Positions 30,650 to 40,335 of a stretch of DNA of 64,000 nt are shown piece after piece. The notes under the pieces are model-generated. The model saw only the letters and a program-made list of their open reading frames with translations, was not told the origin of the DNA and ran no database searches. Source of the DNA: Xanthomonas bonasiae. Lineage in GTDB: Bacteria > Pseudomonadota > Gammaproteobacteria > Xanthomonadales > Xanthomonadaceae. A program made the position numbers and the translations under genes. The stretch lies in contig NZ_JAFIWB010000002.1 in the NCBI RefSeq assembly GCF_017163705.1, forward strand, positions 372,001 to 436,000. The letters run 5' to 3'. The stretch's first letter is position 1. Each line of letters starts with the position of its first letter.

Positions 30650-32116
30650 ATGCAGTTCCGTCGCTCTCTCGTCATTTTGCTCTGCGCTGGCGTGACGGCC
30701 GGCTGCGCGGTCGGCTCCGACTACCGCCGACCCGAGGCGCCGTTGTCCAGCCACTACATCGGGCAGACGCAGGCTGGGCAGGCCAGCGGCCCGTCTGCGG
30801 TCGACCTGGCGGCATGGTGGCAAGACTTCGACGATCCGCTGCTGACGCGTCTGGTGGCGTCGGCGCTCGAGCAGAATCTGGACCTGGCGCAGGCGGCCGC
30901 GCGCGTCGCCCAGGCACGCGCCGGGCTCGGCGCGGCCAACGCGGCCCTGCTGCCGTCGGCAGCCGTCAGCGGGTCGGCGGCGCGCGCGCGCCAGTCGCTG
31001 GAAACCCCGTTGGGGCAGGTGCTCGATGCCGCGCCTGGATACGACAGATTGGGAAGCGCCTACGAGTTGGACCTGGAGGCAGGCTGGGAGGCGGACGTGT
31101 TCGGCGGTCTGCGGCGTGGCCGTGAGGCAGCATTGGCCGACTATCAAGCCTCGCAGGCCGGTGCCGGAGCAGTACGGCTGGCGGTAGCTGCGCAGACCGC
31201 CGACATCTACATCACCATCCGCGGCCTGCAGACGCGCCTCGCCATCGCCCGGCGCCAGGTCAGGACCCAGCAGGACCTGCTGGCGAAAGTGGGCCTGCTG
31301 TACAAAAGGGGATTGGCTGCCGAGTACGAAGTGCGACAGACGGAAGGCACGCTGTCGCAGGTGCAGGCGACGGTTCCCGGCCTGCAGACGGGCCTGGATG
31401 CGGCGATGAACGCCTTGGATGTGATGCTGGGTGTCCCGCCCGGAACGCATCGGGACGAACTCGAAGCCGCCGCACCGATTCCGGCGACGCCGGGAATCGC
31501 CGGGATGGGTTCCCCCGCCGACCTGCTGCAACGTCGCCCCGACCTCGTCGTCGCAGAACGCCGGCTCGCGGCGGCCAATGCCCGCATCGGCGAGGCGGTC
31601 GCGGAGTACTACCCGAAGTTCTCGTTGAGTGGCTTGCTGGGAAGCGCCACCGCGGTATCCAGCGGCAACCTGTTCACCAGCGGCGCGAGCCAGGCGGCAG
31701 GCGTGTTGGGACTGCGCTGGCGGCTTTTCGATTTCGGCCGTATCAATGCGCAGATCGATCTGGCCAAGGGTCAGGATGCCGAGGCCTTGGCCGCCTATCG
31801 CCAGGCGGTGCTGCGCGCGACCGAGGATGTCGAGAACGCCTTTTCGGCATTGGTCAACCGTCGGGACCAGGCCACGCTGTTGAAGCAGGGCGAGGCATCG
31901 CTGACTCGTGCCAGGGGATTGGCGTTTACCGCGTACCAGCGCGGGACCGCAAGCCTGATCGACGTGCTGCATGCCGACGAATCGCTCTTGAAAGCGTCCG
32001 ACGCGAGAGCGCAGGCGCAGACCGAATCGGCGCGAGCCGCCGTCGCCGCGTTCCGGGCGCTCGGTGGCGGCTGGCAGCCGCTGTCTTCCGACGCGCTGGC
32101 GGCTCGTGGATCGTGA
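30650..32116 (+). CDS. RND efflux outer-membrane factor (NodT/OprM family lipoprotein)
   Basis: A 488-residue TolC-like channel. The signal peptide ends at lipobox 'GVTAGC', followed by 'AVGSDYRRPEAPLSSHY', the usual NodT-family start. Two outer-membrane efflux repeats follow. 'LLQRRPDLVVAERRLAAANA' and 'YYPKFSLSGLLGS' are family hallmarks. AGGA lies 6 bases before the ATG. It is transcribed away from tetR and the adaptor-pump pair, an arrangement that splits the tripartite system into two transcripts with matching operators. Confidence 0.93.
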   Translation: MQFRRSLVILLCAGVTAGCAVGSDYRRPEAPLSSHYIGQTQAGQASGPSAVDLAAWWQDFDDPLLTRLVASALEQNLDLAQAAARVAQARAGLGAANAALLPSAAVSGSAARARQSLETPLGQVLDAAPGYDRLGSAYELDLEAGWEADVFGGLRRGREAALADYQASQAGAGAVRLAVAAQTADIYITIRGLQTRLAIARRQVRTQQDLLAKVGLLYKRGLAAEYEVRQTEGTLSQVQATVPGLQTGLDAAMNALDVMLGVPPGTHRDELEAAAPIPATPGIAGMGSPADLLQRRPDLVVAERRLAAANARIGEAVAEYYPKFSLSGLLGSATAVSSGNLFTSGASQAAGVLGLRWRLFDFGRINAQIDLAKGQDAEALAAYRQAVLRATEDVENAFSALVNRRDQATLLKQGEASLTRARGLAFTAYQRGTASLIDVLHADESLLKASDARAQAQTESARAAVAAFRALGGGWQPLSSDALAARGS

Positions 32117-32301
32117 GGCACGAATGACTGCTTGACGGTCATGCCGTCGGGGTAGATCGCAGGCATGGCGCCGCCGCAGACCATATGCCGGGCCCGCATG
32201 GATGCAGTTGCAACCTTCGGTTGATCGCGCGAGCGCAAGGCGTACACTTTTTTCGGAAAGCGAACGCCATGCGCCCGCGTCGGGCGACGAGGGAGCGGCA
32301 C

Positions 32302-35253
32302 ATGCGGATGGGGCGACAGAGGGTTGTGGCGGCGGCGTTCCTGGCCTTCGGGCTTTCGGCATCCATTCCGGCATCGTTCGCCGCCGGTACGAAGCAGGCC
32401 GCAAGCGCGGCGGAGACCGGCCTGGATGCGCGCGGACACCTGCGTGCTGTCGCGACCGGACGCGGCGAGTCGTTCGCGTACACGCGGCTGCAGCAGGGCG
32501 TCCAGGTCCGCATCGGCCAGATCGCCAAGAACGTGATCTTCTACGGGCCGCAGACCGTTCGCGTGAATGCGAACCTGGGAGAGAACTACTGGACCGCCCC
32601 CAGCCTGGCGGTGATCGGCACGCCGCAACCCATCGCCTTCGCCACCGGCGAGACCGAGGACACGCTGACGCTCAAAAGCGCCGCACTGCGCGTTGAAATC
32701 AGCAAGAGGACCGGCGCGGTGCGTTTCCTCGACGCTGCGGGCAAGCTCTATACGGAAGAGAACAGCGACGCACCGCAGACATTGAAGAAGGTCGTCGTGT
32801 CGGGCGCGCCGACGTTCGAGGCGGCCAACAGGTTGACCTTGCGCCCGGACGAAGCGATCTACGGCCTGGGTTTCCTCGGCGAGCAGAGCAGCAATCGGCG
32901 CGGCAAGGAACTGCTGCTGGTGCAGACCAACGTGGGCATCGTCATCCCCGTGCTGATGTCCTCGCGCCGCTACGGGATCCTGTGGGACACGTACTCGCAG
33001 ATGCGGTTCAAGGACGATGCGGACGGCGCATCGATGTGGGCCGAAAGCGCGCCCGGCGGCGTCGATTACTACTTCATGGGCGGCGATACACCGGATGCGG
33101 TGGTCGCGGCCTACCGGGCGCTGACCGGGCAGGCGCCGATGTATCCCAAGCAGGCGTTCGGCCTGTTCATGAGCAAGGAACGCTATAAGACCCAGGAGCA
33201 GCTGCTCGACGTCGCCCGCAGCTTCCGCAACGACGGATTTCCGCTCGACTACATCGTGCAGGACTGGCAGTACTGGGGATCGGACAAGGACGGCAGCTGG
33301 AGCGGCATGACCTGGGATCCGGTCCGCTATCCCGACCCTGCCGGCATGGCGCGCCAGGTGCACGACCTGCACATGAAGCTGATGGTGTCGATCTGGCCCT
33401 CGGTCGGCGACGATACCGCGCTGGCCCACGAACTGGACCAGCACCGGTTGCGTTTCGCGCCGCTGCACTGGATCTCCAAGCATGCGCGCGTGTACGACGC
33501 CTACAGTCCGCTGGGGCGGCAGATCTACTTCAAGCACATCAAGTCGGGCCTGCTCGACAAGGGCGTGGATGCGCTGTGGATGGACGGCACCGAGATCGAA
33601 GTCAGCAGCGCCATGTGGAACGCGCAGGACAATATCCGCGACACCAAGGCGCTGGGCTCCAACGCGCTGGGCGACTTCACGCGGTATCTCAATCCTTACT
33701 CGCTGCTCACCACGCAGGGCACGTACGACGGCCAGCGCGCCACCAGCGACAAGCGCGTTTTCACGCTGACCCGCTCGGCGTGGGCGGGCGCGCAGCGCAC
33801 TGCGGCGGCGTCCTGGAGCGGCGACATCTACGCCAGTTGGAAGACGCTGAAACAGCAGGTCGCCGAAGGCGTCAATGTGACGGTGACCGGCAATCCCTAC
33901 TGGACCCAGGACACGGGCGGCTTCTTCGTCGCCGATTTCCCCGGCGGCGAAAACAATCCGGCCTGGCGCGAACTCTATGCGCGCTGGCTGCAGTTCTCGG
34001 CGTTCAATCCGCTCATGCGGATCCACGGCACCAACGTCGAGCGCGAGCCGTACCGGTTCAAGTCGATGGACCCGGCGGTCTATGCCTCGCTGCTCAAGAG
34101 CACGCAGCTGCGCTATCGCATGCTGCCCTACATCTACAGCCTCAGCTGGAAGGTGACCGCGGACGGCTACACGCTGATGCGGCCGCTGATGATGGATTTC
34201 CCCGACGATCGCGCCACCGACGCCATCGACGATACCTTCATGTTCGGCAACGCGTTCCTCGTCCATCCGGTGACGCGTGCGATGTACCACGTCGAACCGC
34301 CGCCGGCGACCACCATCCCGGGCGAGGTGCTGCGCACGCCGGACGGGAAGCCGGGCCTGGCCGGCCAGTATTTCGAAGGCGAGCATTTCCAGACGCCCAG
34401 GAGCCGCTTCGTCGATCCGAAGGTGGACCACACCTGGCCCGATCCGCCGCTGGCCGAGGTGCCGGCCGGCCTTTCCGGCCTGATGCACTTCTCCGCACGT
34501 TGGCAGGGCACGCTGACCGCGCCTGAAGAAGGGGAATACGAGATCGGGGTCGAGGGCGACGACGGCTTCCGGCTGATGCTCGACGGCAAGACCGTCGTGC
34601 AGGACTGGGACGCCGGCGCTGCGCGGTACAAGGCGACGACGGTCGCGCTGCGCAAGGGCCAGGTCGTCAAGCTCGGACTCGAGTACTACCAGGGCGATGC
34701 CGAGCGCATGCTGCGCCTGGCGTGGAGAACGCCGAGCGAGCGGCAGGCGCTCAGCGCGCCGCGCGCCGCCCTCGACGACAACGTCGACACCTATCTGCCC
34801 AAGGGCGCGGACTGGTACGACTTCTGGACCAACCAGCGCTTCGATGGCGGCCGCCACGTCGTCCGGCCCGCGCCGCTGGATCTGCTGCCGCTCTACGTGC
34901 GGGCCGGATCGATCGTGCCGATGGGGCCGCAGGTGCAATACGCCACGCAGGCGCCGCAGGCGCCCTACGAAGTCCGCGTCTATCCGGGCGCGAACGCGCG
35001 CTTCACCCTGTACGAGGACGACAACGAGACCTATGCCTATGAAAAGGGCGCCTATGCCACCTACGATCTGGTCTGGAACGATGCGGCCAGAACGCTGCGC
35101 ATCGGCCCGCGGCGAGGCGGCTTTCCCGGCATGACCGCGCAGCGCGAGCTCGACGTCGTACTCGTGGATGGCGCCGCCGGCGGCGGCATGGAGCCGGCGC
35201 CGATCACCAAGCGTATTTCCTATACCGGAAAAACGGTCACGGTCCGGTTCTGA
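32302..35253 (+). CDS. GH31 alpha-xylosidase-like enzyme with PA14 domain
   Basis: A secreted or periplasmic 983-residue glycoside hydrolase. The chosen start follows GGGAG and begins a signal peptide ('MRMGRQRVVAAAFLAFGLSA'). An ATG at 32269 is an alternative. The catalytic nucleophile is probably Asp428 in 'ALWMDGTEIE' and the acid/base Asp508 in 'AASWSGDIYASW'. Residues about 683-813 form a PA14-like domain ('PEEGEYEIGVEGDDGFRLML'), as in the Cellvibrio alpha-xylosidase Xyl31A. It should remove alpha-xylose from xyloglucan oligosaccharides, although some GH31 enzymes prefer glucose. The GH43 gene follows after 35 bases. No TonB receptor is nearby. Confidence 0.88.
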   Translation: MRMGRQRVVAAAFLAFGLSASIPASFAAGTKQAASAAETGLDARGHLRAVATGRGESFAYTRLQQGVQVRIGQIAKNVIFYGPQTVRVNANLGENYWTAPSLAVIGTPQPIAFATGETEDTLTLKSAALRVEISKRTGAVRFLDAAGKLYTEENSDAPQTLKKVVVSGAPTFEAANRLTLRPDEAIYGLGFLGEQSSNRRGKELLLVQTNVGIVIPVLMSSRRYGILWDTYSQMRFKDDADGASMWAESAPGGVDYYFMGGDTPDAVVAAYRALTGQAPMYPKQAFGLFMSKERYKTQEQLLDVARSFRNDGFPLDYIVQDWQYWGSDKDGSWSGMTWDPVRYPDPAGMARQVHDLHMKLMVSIWPSVGDDTALAHELDQHRLRFAPLHWISKHARVYDAYSPLGRQIYFKHIKSGLLDKGVDALWMDGTEIEVSSAMWNAQDNIRDTKALGSNALGDFTRYLNPYSLLTTQGTYDGQRATSDKRVFTLTRSAWAGAQRTAAASWSGDIYASWKTLKQQVAEGVNVTVTGNPYWTQDTGGFFVADFPGGENNPAWRELYARWLQFSAFNPLMRIHGTNVEREPYRFKSMDPAVYASLLKSTQLRYRMLPYIYSLSWKVTADGYTLMRPLMMDFPDDRATDAIDDTFMFGNAFLVHPVTRAMYHVEPPPATTIPGEVLRTPDGKPGLAGQYFEGEHFQTPRSRFVDPKVDHTWPDPPLAEVPAGLSGLMHFSARWQGTLTAPEEGEYEIGVEGDDGFRLMLDGKTVVQDWDAGAARYKATTVALRKGQVVKLGLEYYQGDAERMLRLAWRTPSERQALSAPRAALDDNVDTYLPKGADWYDFWTNQRFDGGRHVVRPAPLDLLPLYVRAGSIVPMGPQVQYATQAPQAPYEVRVYPGANARFTLYEDDNETYAYEKGAYATYDLVWNDAARTLRIGPRRGGFPGMTAQRELDVVLVDGAAGGGMEPAPITKRISYTGKTVTVRF

Positions 35254-35288
35254 AATCCCGCGTCGTCGTTGTCCGCAGGAGTACAGCC

Positions 35289-36674
35289 TTGTCGAAGCCT
35301 GCCATTTTCGCCGCGCTGGTCCTCGCCGTCGGCCTGCCGCTCGCTGCAGCGCGCGCCGACAATCCCATCGTGCAGACGCGGTTTACCGCGGATCCGGCGC
35401 CGCTGGTCCACGACGGCGTGGTGTATCTCTACACCAGCCACGACGAGGACGATGCCGAAGGCTTCAAGATGCTCGATTGGCGGCTGTACCGGTCCACCGA
35501 TCTGGTCAACTGGACCGACCGCGGCGTGGTCGCCTCGCTCAAGACCTTTCCCTGGGCGGTGCAGAGCAACGATGCCTGGGCGCCGCAGGTGGTTGCGCGC
35601 GGCGGCAGGTTCTATCTCTATGTACCGATCAGCGTGGCCGGTTCGCCCAAGAACGTCATCGCGGTCGCCGTGGCCGACACGCCCGACGGGCCATTCCGCG
35701 ATGCGCTGGGCAAGCCGCTGATCGCGCCAGCCGAGGGCTTCTTCGACCCGACGGTGTGGATCGACGACGACGGCCAGGCCTACCTGTACTGGGGCAACCC
35801 GGACCTGTGGTACGTCAGGCTCAACCCGGACATGGTGTCCTATTCCGGGCCGATCACCAAAGTGCAGAGCAAGCCGGCGGACTACCAGGAGGGGCCGTGG
35901 TTCTACAAGCGCGGTGGCCACTACTACATGGCCTACGCATCGACCTGTTGCCCGGAGGGGATCGGCTATGCGATGAGCGACGGCCCGACCGGCCCTTGGG
36001 TGCACAAGGGCAAGATCATGGATCCGAACCAGGGCTCCACCGGCAACCATCCCGGTATCGTCGACTACAAGGGCGGCTCCTATCTGTTCGGCTTCAACTA
36101 CTGGCTCAACTTCGAAACGACGCCGATCCATCACGAACGCCGCTCGGTCACCGTCACCAGGTTCCGGTACCGGCCAGACGGCACCATTCCCAAGCAGCCG
36201 TGGTGGGACCGCAAAGGGGTGGTGCAGCTCGGCACCGTCGATCCGTACACGCGGGTGGAGGCCGAGACGATCGCGTGGACGTCACGGCTCAAGCGCGACC
36301 GCGACCGGCCGTACGACTGGGCGCCGGGTGTCAGCACCGCCGGCGAGGCGCGCAGCGGCGTATATGTCACCCGCATCGCCGACCGCAGCTACATCAAGGT
36401 CGCCGGCGTCGACTTCGGCACGCCGGGCGCCAAGCGCTTTGTCGCCAGCGTGGCCAACGCGGTTGCGCCAGCGTCGATCGAACTGCGGCTCGACGGCGTG
36501 GACGGTCCGCTGATCGGCACGCTGCAGGTTGGCGCGAACGATGCCGTGGGTCGGTGGCAGGAACGCACGGCGTCCGTGTCCGGCGCTGTCGGCACGCACG
36601 ATCTGTACATGCTGTTCAAAGGCGGAGCGGAGCCGTCGCTGTTCGATTTCGACGATTGGCGTTTCGCGCGTTGA
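35289..36674 (+). CDS. GH43 exo-glycosidase with CBM6-like C-terminus
   Basis: A 461-residue secreted five-bladed beta-propeller hydrolase. The start is TTG, eight bases after AGGAG, and opens a signal peptide cleaved near 'LAAARADN'. The GH43 acid triad is visible: base Asp35 ('TADPAPLVHDG'), pKa-modulating Asp153 ('FFDPTVWIDDDG') and acid Glu201 ('YQEGPWFYKRGG'). Residues about 310-461 look like a CBM6 beta-sandwich ('TRVEAETIAW' to 'LFDFDDWRFAR'). GH43 enzymes release arabinose or xylose side groups. Together with the GH31 gene it suggests trimming of hemicellulose oligosaccharides from plants. Confidence 0.87.
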   Translation: MSKPAIFAALVLAVGLPLAAARADNPIVQTRFTADPAPLVHDGVVYLYTSHDEDDAEGFKMLDWRLYRSTDLVNWTDRGVVASLKTFPWAVQSNDAWAPQVVARGGRFYLYVPISVAGSPKNVIAVAVADTPDGPFRDALGKPLIAPAEGFFDPTVWIDDDGQAYLYWGNPDLWYVRLNPDMVSYSGPITKVQSKPADYQEGPWFYKRGGHYYMAYASTCCPEGIGYAMSDGPTGPWVHKGKIMDPNQGSTGNHPGIVDYKGGSYLFGFNYWLNFETTPIHHERRSVTVTRFRYRPDGTIPKQPWWDRKGVVQLGTVDPYTRVEAETIAWTSRLKRDRDRPYDWAPGVSTAGEARSGVYVTRIADRSYIKVAGVDFGTPGAKRFVASVANAVAPASIELRLDGVDGPLIGTLQVGANDAVGRWQERTASVSGAVGTHDLYMLFKGGAEPSLFDFDDWRFAR

Positions 36675-36944
36675 AGCCCGCCCAGGGCGGCACCGGCGTT
36701 GGACGGTCCGCGGCATTCACTATCCGACTGGACGCGCGCGCAGCAGTCGCAGTCGCCAGCGGCCGCCTGGTGCGGACGTCCGGACCGTGCGTCACCGGAG
36801 CCTGGCCGTGTGGGTCGCGCAACGACTGAACCGCGGGCTGCAGTGAGGTGCGCGGCGCCACGCAGCGAGAGGGCCGCGCAATCCACAAAAAACTAACAAA
36901 TGGCTGGCTATTTTTGGCCGACTTCACCGCCTCACCTGGCTTGA

Positions 36945-38066
36945 ATGCGCACTCCGCTCGCAACCGAAGCAGACCGTCTGCTCCTGCAGAGCGTGACTGA
37001 CTACGCGATCTACATGCTCGACCCGGAAGGCTTCATCCTCAGCTGGAACACCGGCGGCCGCCACATCAAGGGCTACGAAGAGGCCGAGATCGTCGGCCAG
37101 CACTTTTCCAGGTTCTACACGCCGCAGGACGCCGCCGCCGGCTTGCCGCGCAAGGGGCTGGACGCGGCCAGGCGCGAAGGCCGCTACGAGGCCGAAGGCT
37201 GGCGGGTGCGGAAGGACGGTTCGCAGTTCCGTGCCAGCGTGGTCATCGATCCGGTCTGGAAGGATGGCGCGCTGGTCGGCTATGCCAAGGTCACCCGCGA
37301 TGTCACCGAGCAGTTCAATGCCGCGGAAGACCTGCGCAAGGCCGAACGCGCCCTGGCGCAGGCGCAGAAGGTGCAGGCCATCGGCCGCCTGACGCTGGGC
37401 ATCGCCCACGATTTCAACAATTTGCTGGCGGTCATCGTCGGCAGCTTGGACCTGCTGGCCAAGACCCAACACGACGCGCGCAGCAAACTGCTGATCGGGG
37501 CGGCGACCGATGCGGCCGAGCGGGGCAGCAGGTTGTCGCAGCAGATGCTGGCCTTCGCCCGCGGGCAGGACCTGGTCCCCGAACCCAACGACGTCAATGC
37601 GCTGATCGTCGGGGCCGCCGAGCTGTACCGGCGCGTGGCCGGCGATGCCATGACCTGCGAGTTCGCGTTCGCCGATGCGCTGCCGCCGGTCGTGGTCGAC
37701 GCCAGCCAGTTCGAAGCGGCGCTGATGAATCTGGTCGCGAACGCGCGCGATGCGGTACGGCAGGGCCGGATCGTGATCTCCACGCGGCTGTGCCGCTCCG
37801 ACCTGTCCCTGCACGCGGAAGCCAGGCCCGATCACGACTACGTGTGCGTGGCGGTGCAGGACGACGGCCCGGGCATGTCCGAGGAGGTGCGGCTGCGCGC
37901 CATGGAGCCGTTCTTCACCACCAAGGATGTCGGCAATGGCAGCGGCCTGGGATTGAGCCAGGTGTTCGGCTTCGCCGGCCAGTCCGGCGGGTTCGCGACC
38001 ATCGACAGCGGGCAAGGGCAGGGAACCCTGGTCACCATGTACATTCCGGTTGCGATGACGCCATGA
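36945..38066 (+). CDS. PAS-domain sensor histidine kinase
   Basis: A 373-residue soluble kinase with no membrane segments. One PAS domain spans about residues 10-130 ('DYAIYMLDPEGFILSWNTGG'). The HisKA domain has phosphorylatable His155 in '[16 protein letters not shown]'. The HATPase shows N-box 'NLVANARDAV', 'DDGPGMSEEV' and 'GSGLGLSQVFGFAGQSGG'. The 3' end overlaps the next gene, a lone receiver, by four bases (ATGA), so they are a pair. The preceding 270 bases have no gene. The AT-rich tract at about 36885-36920 is the likely promoter area. It resembles the kinases at 40322 and 57750. Confidence 0.9.
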   Translation: MRTPLATEADRLLLQSVTDYAIYMLDPEGFILSWNTGGRHIKGYEEAEIVGQHFSRFYTPQDAAAGLPRKGLDAARREGRYEAEGWRVRKDGSQFRASVVIDPVWKDGALVGYAKVTRDVTEQFNAAEDLRKAERALAQAQKVQAIGRLTLGIAHDFNNLLAVIVGSLDLLAKTQHDARSKLLIGAATDAAERGSRLSQQMLAFARGQDLVPEPNDVNALIVGAAELYRRVAGDAMTCEFAFADALPPVVVDASQFEAALMNLVANARDAVRQGRIVISTRLCRSDLSLHAEARPDHDYVCVAVQDDGPGMSEEVRLRAMEPFFTTKDVGNGSGLGLSQVFGFAGQSGGFATIDSGQGQGTLVTMYIPVAMTP

Positions 38067-38422
38067 CCACGAGAAGGATCCTCTATGTCGAGGACGATGC
38101 GCTGCTGCGGATGGTGACGGTCCTCGCCCTGAAGGATGCCGGGTTCGACGCCCTCGAAGCGGTCAACGGCATCCAGGCGCAGGCGGAACTGGCCAGTGGG
38201 CGGTTCGACTGTGTGATCAGCGACATCAGCATGCCTGGCGGCGTCAGCGGCATCGAGGTCGTGCGCACCGCGCAGGCGATGAATCCGGCCTGCGTGGCGA
38301 TCCTGCTGTCCGGCTATGCGCTGTCGCAGTTGCCGCCCTTGCCGCCCACGGCGCGTTTCCTGTCCAAGCCGTATCGCATGCACGAACTGCTGGGGACGCT
38401 GGATCCAGAAGGCCACGCATGA
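38063..38422 (+). CDS. Stand-alone response regulator receiver
   Basis: A 119-residue receiver domain without an output domain. The acidic pocket is in 'ILYVEDDALLRM'. The phosphoacceptor is Asp54 in 'CVISDISMPGG' and the conserved lysine is in 'RFLSKPYRM'. It overlaps the PAS kinase gene and is probably its phosphorylation partner, passing the signal on by protein contact or acting as a phosphate sink. The 'SDISMPGG' form matches the receivers fused to the hybrid kinases elsewhere in the window. Confidence 0.9.
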   Translation: MTTRRILYVEDDALLRMVTVLALKDAGFDALEAVNGIQAQAELASGRFDCVISDISMPGGVSGIEVVRTAQAMNPACVAILLSGYALSQLPPLPPTARFLSKPYRMHELLGTLDPEGHA

Positions 38423-38808
38423 GCGCCGCCAGCGCGGGGCCGCGCACGCCGGGCTTTCCGGGTCTTGGCGAACCGCCAACCGGCTCGGGCGGGGCGGTTT
38501 CGCGACCCGGCGAGGCGTTCGTGGTATTGGGCCTGGCCGTCGCTCGACGATGTTCGCGACACATTTCTCCGCCCTGCAGGACGCAGGCTGTGCCTACACA
38601 ACAACATCACTTTGCCGAACGTAGTGTGTTTTGGCGTCACTGAACCGTGAGCGTTGCGGCACGCCCAGGCGAGCGGGCGCCAGTCGCGGCATCCATGCAA
38701 GGCGTGCTGGCGAAAGGGAGACTGCTGATGCGAGTTGCTGCGCGCGGTCCTTAGCAAGACAGCTGCAACACATTACGTTCGATCCACACGCAACCTTCAA
38801 GGACCCCT
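38423..38808. other. Intergenic interval before the KaiC-like gene
   Basis: There are 386 bases with no convincing frame on either strand. The stretch 38590-38650 is less GC-rich than its surroundings and includes CACT (38609)/AGTG (38624) as a short inverted repeat. It may hold the promoter for the KaiC-like operon. I see no clear terminator after the receiver gene. Confidence 0.4.
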
Positions 38809-40335
38809 ATGACCCCCCACCGGCAACCCGATCACGCGCACGGCGACGACCTGCCGCGCATCTCGACCGGCAGTGCGGGCCTGGACAATATCCTCGGCGG
38901 TGGCGTCGACCCCAACCGCCTCTATCTCTACGAAGGCCGCCCAGGCACCGGCAAGACCACGATCGCCTTGCAGTTCCTGCTGGAAGGCGCCCGGCATGGC
39001 GAGCGGGTGCTGTACATCACCTTGTCCGAGACCCAGCGCGAACTGCATCTGGTGGCTGCCCGCCACGGCTGGAGCATGAACCAGGTCGACGTGTTCGAAC
39101 TGGTGCCGCCGGAGATCGTGCTGGATCCGGAACGCGAACTCACCGTGTTCCATCCTGCGGAAATGGAGCTGACCGAGACCACCAAGCTGATCTTCGACAA
39201 GGTCGAACAGCTCAATCCCACGCGGGTGGTCCTGGACAGTCTCTCCGAACTGCGCCTGCTCGCGCAGAGCCCGCTGCGCTATCGCCGCCAGGTATTGGCG
39301 CTGAAGCATTTCTTCGCCAGCCGGCAGTGCACGGTGATCCTGCTCGACGACCTGTCCTCGCAGGAAAACGATCTGCAGTTGCACTCCATCACCCATGGCG
39401 TGGTGTTGCTGGAACAGCTGGCCATCGACTACGGCGCCGAACGCCGGCGCCTGCGCGTGGTCAAGATGCGCGGCATCCAGTTCCGCGGCGGCTATCACGA
39501 CTTCACCATCGAGAGGGGCGGGCTGGAAATCTACCCGCGCCTGATCGCGGGGGAGTACAAGCACCACCATATCGAGGAGGTCGCTCCCAGCGGCAACGCC
39601 GAACTGGACCGGTTGCTCGGCGGCGGACTGGAGCGCGGCACCAACGCCTTGCTGTTGGGGGCAGCCGGCGTGGGCAAGTCCTCGCTGGCGTTGACCTATG
39701 CCATCGCCGCGGCCGAGCGTGGCGAACACAGCGTGTTCTTCGCCTTCGACGAGGGGCGCAGCACCGTCGAGGCGCGCGCTCGCACGCTGGGCTTGCCGCT
39801 CGACGAAAAGCTCGACAACGGCCTGATCCGTTTCCAGCAGATCGATCCGGCGGAGATGTCGCCGGGCCAGTTCGCGGCCAACGTGCGCCGCAGCGTGGAA
39901 GTGGACGGCGCACGGGTGATCGTCATCGACAGCCTCAACGGCTATCTCAACGCGATGCCGGACGAACGCTTCCTGATCCTGCAGATGCACGAACTGCTCA
40001 GCTATCTGGGCCAGCAGGGCGTGCTGACCATCCTGGTCCTGGCGCAGCACGGACTGGTCGGGCCGATGGAAACCCCGCTGGACCTCAGCTATCTGAGCGA
40101 TTCGGTGCTGATGCTGCGCTATTTCGAAGTGGACGGCACGGTGCGCCGCGCGCTGTCGGTGGTGAAGAAACGCAGCGGCAGCCACGAGACCACCATCCGC
40201 GAGTTCCGGCTCAGCGGCAACGGCCTGGATATCGGCTCGCCGATCAAGCAGTTCAGCGCGATCTTCAGTGGCACGCCGCGCTACGGCGGAAACGATCTGC
40301 CGTTCATGGATTCCGCTGCGCATGAGCAGCAGTGA
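38809..40335 (+). CDS. KaiC-like double-RecA ATPase
   Basis: A 508-residue protein with two KaiC/RecA domains. The first domain has Walker A 'GRPGTGKT' at residues 43-50, a catalytic-type glutamate in 'YITLSETQREL' (Glu74), and Walker B 'RVVLDSLSEL'. The second domain has Walker A 'GAAGVGKS' (284-291), 'FFAFDEGRS' (Asp314-Glu315) and 'VIVIDSLNGYL'. By my alignment with cyanobacterial KaiC, the phosphorylation positions T426, S431 and T432 correspond to Thr422, Ser427 and Tyr428 ('DLSYLSDSV'). No kaiA or kaiB is in the window. The gene overlaps the hybrid kinase by 14 bases, so KaiC and kinase are co-translated. The role is unknown: clock-like timing, stress signalling or kinase gating are all inferences. 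Confidence 0.9.
   Translation: MTPHRQPDHAHGDDLPRISTGSAGLDNILGGGVDPNRLYLYEGRPGTGKTTIALQFLLEGARHGERVLYITLSETQRELHLVAARHGWSMNQVDVFELVPPEIVLDPERELTVFHPAEMELTETTKLIFDKVEQLNPTRVVLDSLSELRLLAQSPLRYRRQVLALKHFFASRQCTVILLDDLSSQENDLQLHSITHGVVLLEQLAIDYGAERRRLRVVKMRGIQFRGGYHDFTIERGGLEIYPRLIAGEYKHHHIEEVAPSGNAELDRLLGGGLERGTNALLLGAAGVGKSSLALTYAIAAAERGEHSVFFAFDEGRSTVEARARTLGLPLDEKLDNGLIRFQQIDPAEMSPGQFAANVRRSVEVDGARVIVIDSLNGYLNAMPDERFLILQMHELLSYLGQQGVLTILVLAQHGLVGPMETPLDLSYLSDSVLMLRYFEVDGTVRRALSVVKKRSGSHETTIREFRLSGNGLDIGSPIKQFSAIFSGTPRYGGNDLPFMDSAAHEQQ

Noticed and set aside
32117-32215. Minus-strand coding-looking stretch ('YPDGMTVKQSFVP') between the efflux channel and GH31 genes
   Set aside because: It reads like a piece of protein but has no recognisable family, runs into the OMF gene antisense, and has no clear start or ribosome site.
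38419-38643. Small ORFs between the receiver and KaiC-like genes
   Set aside because: Gly/Pro/Arg-rich composition, weak starts, and no conserved-looking pattern.
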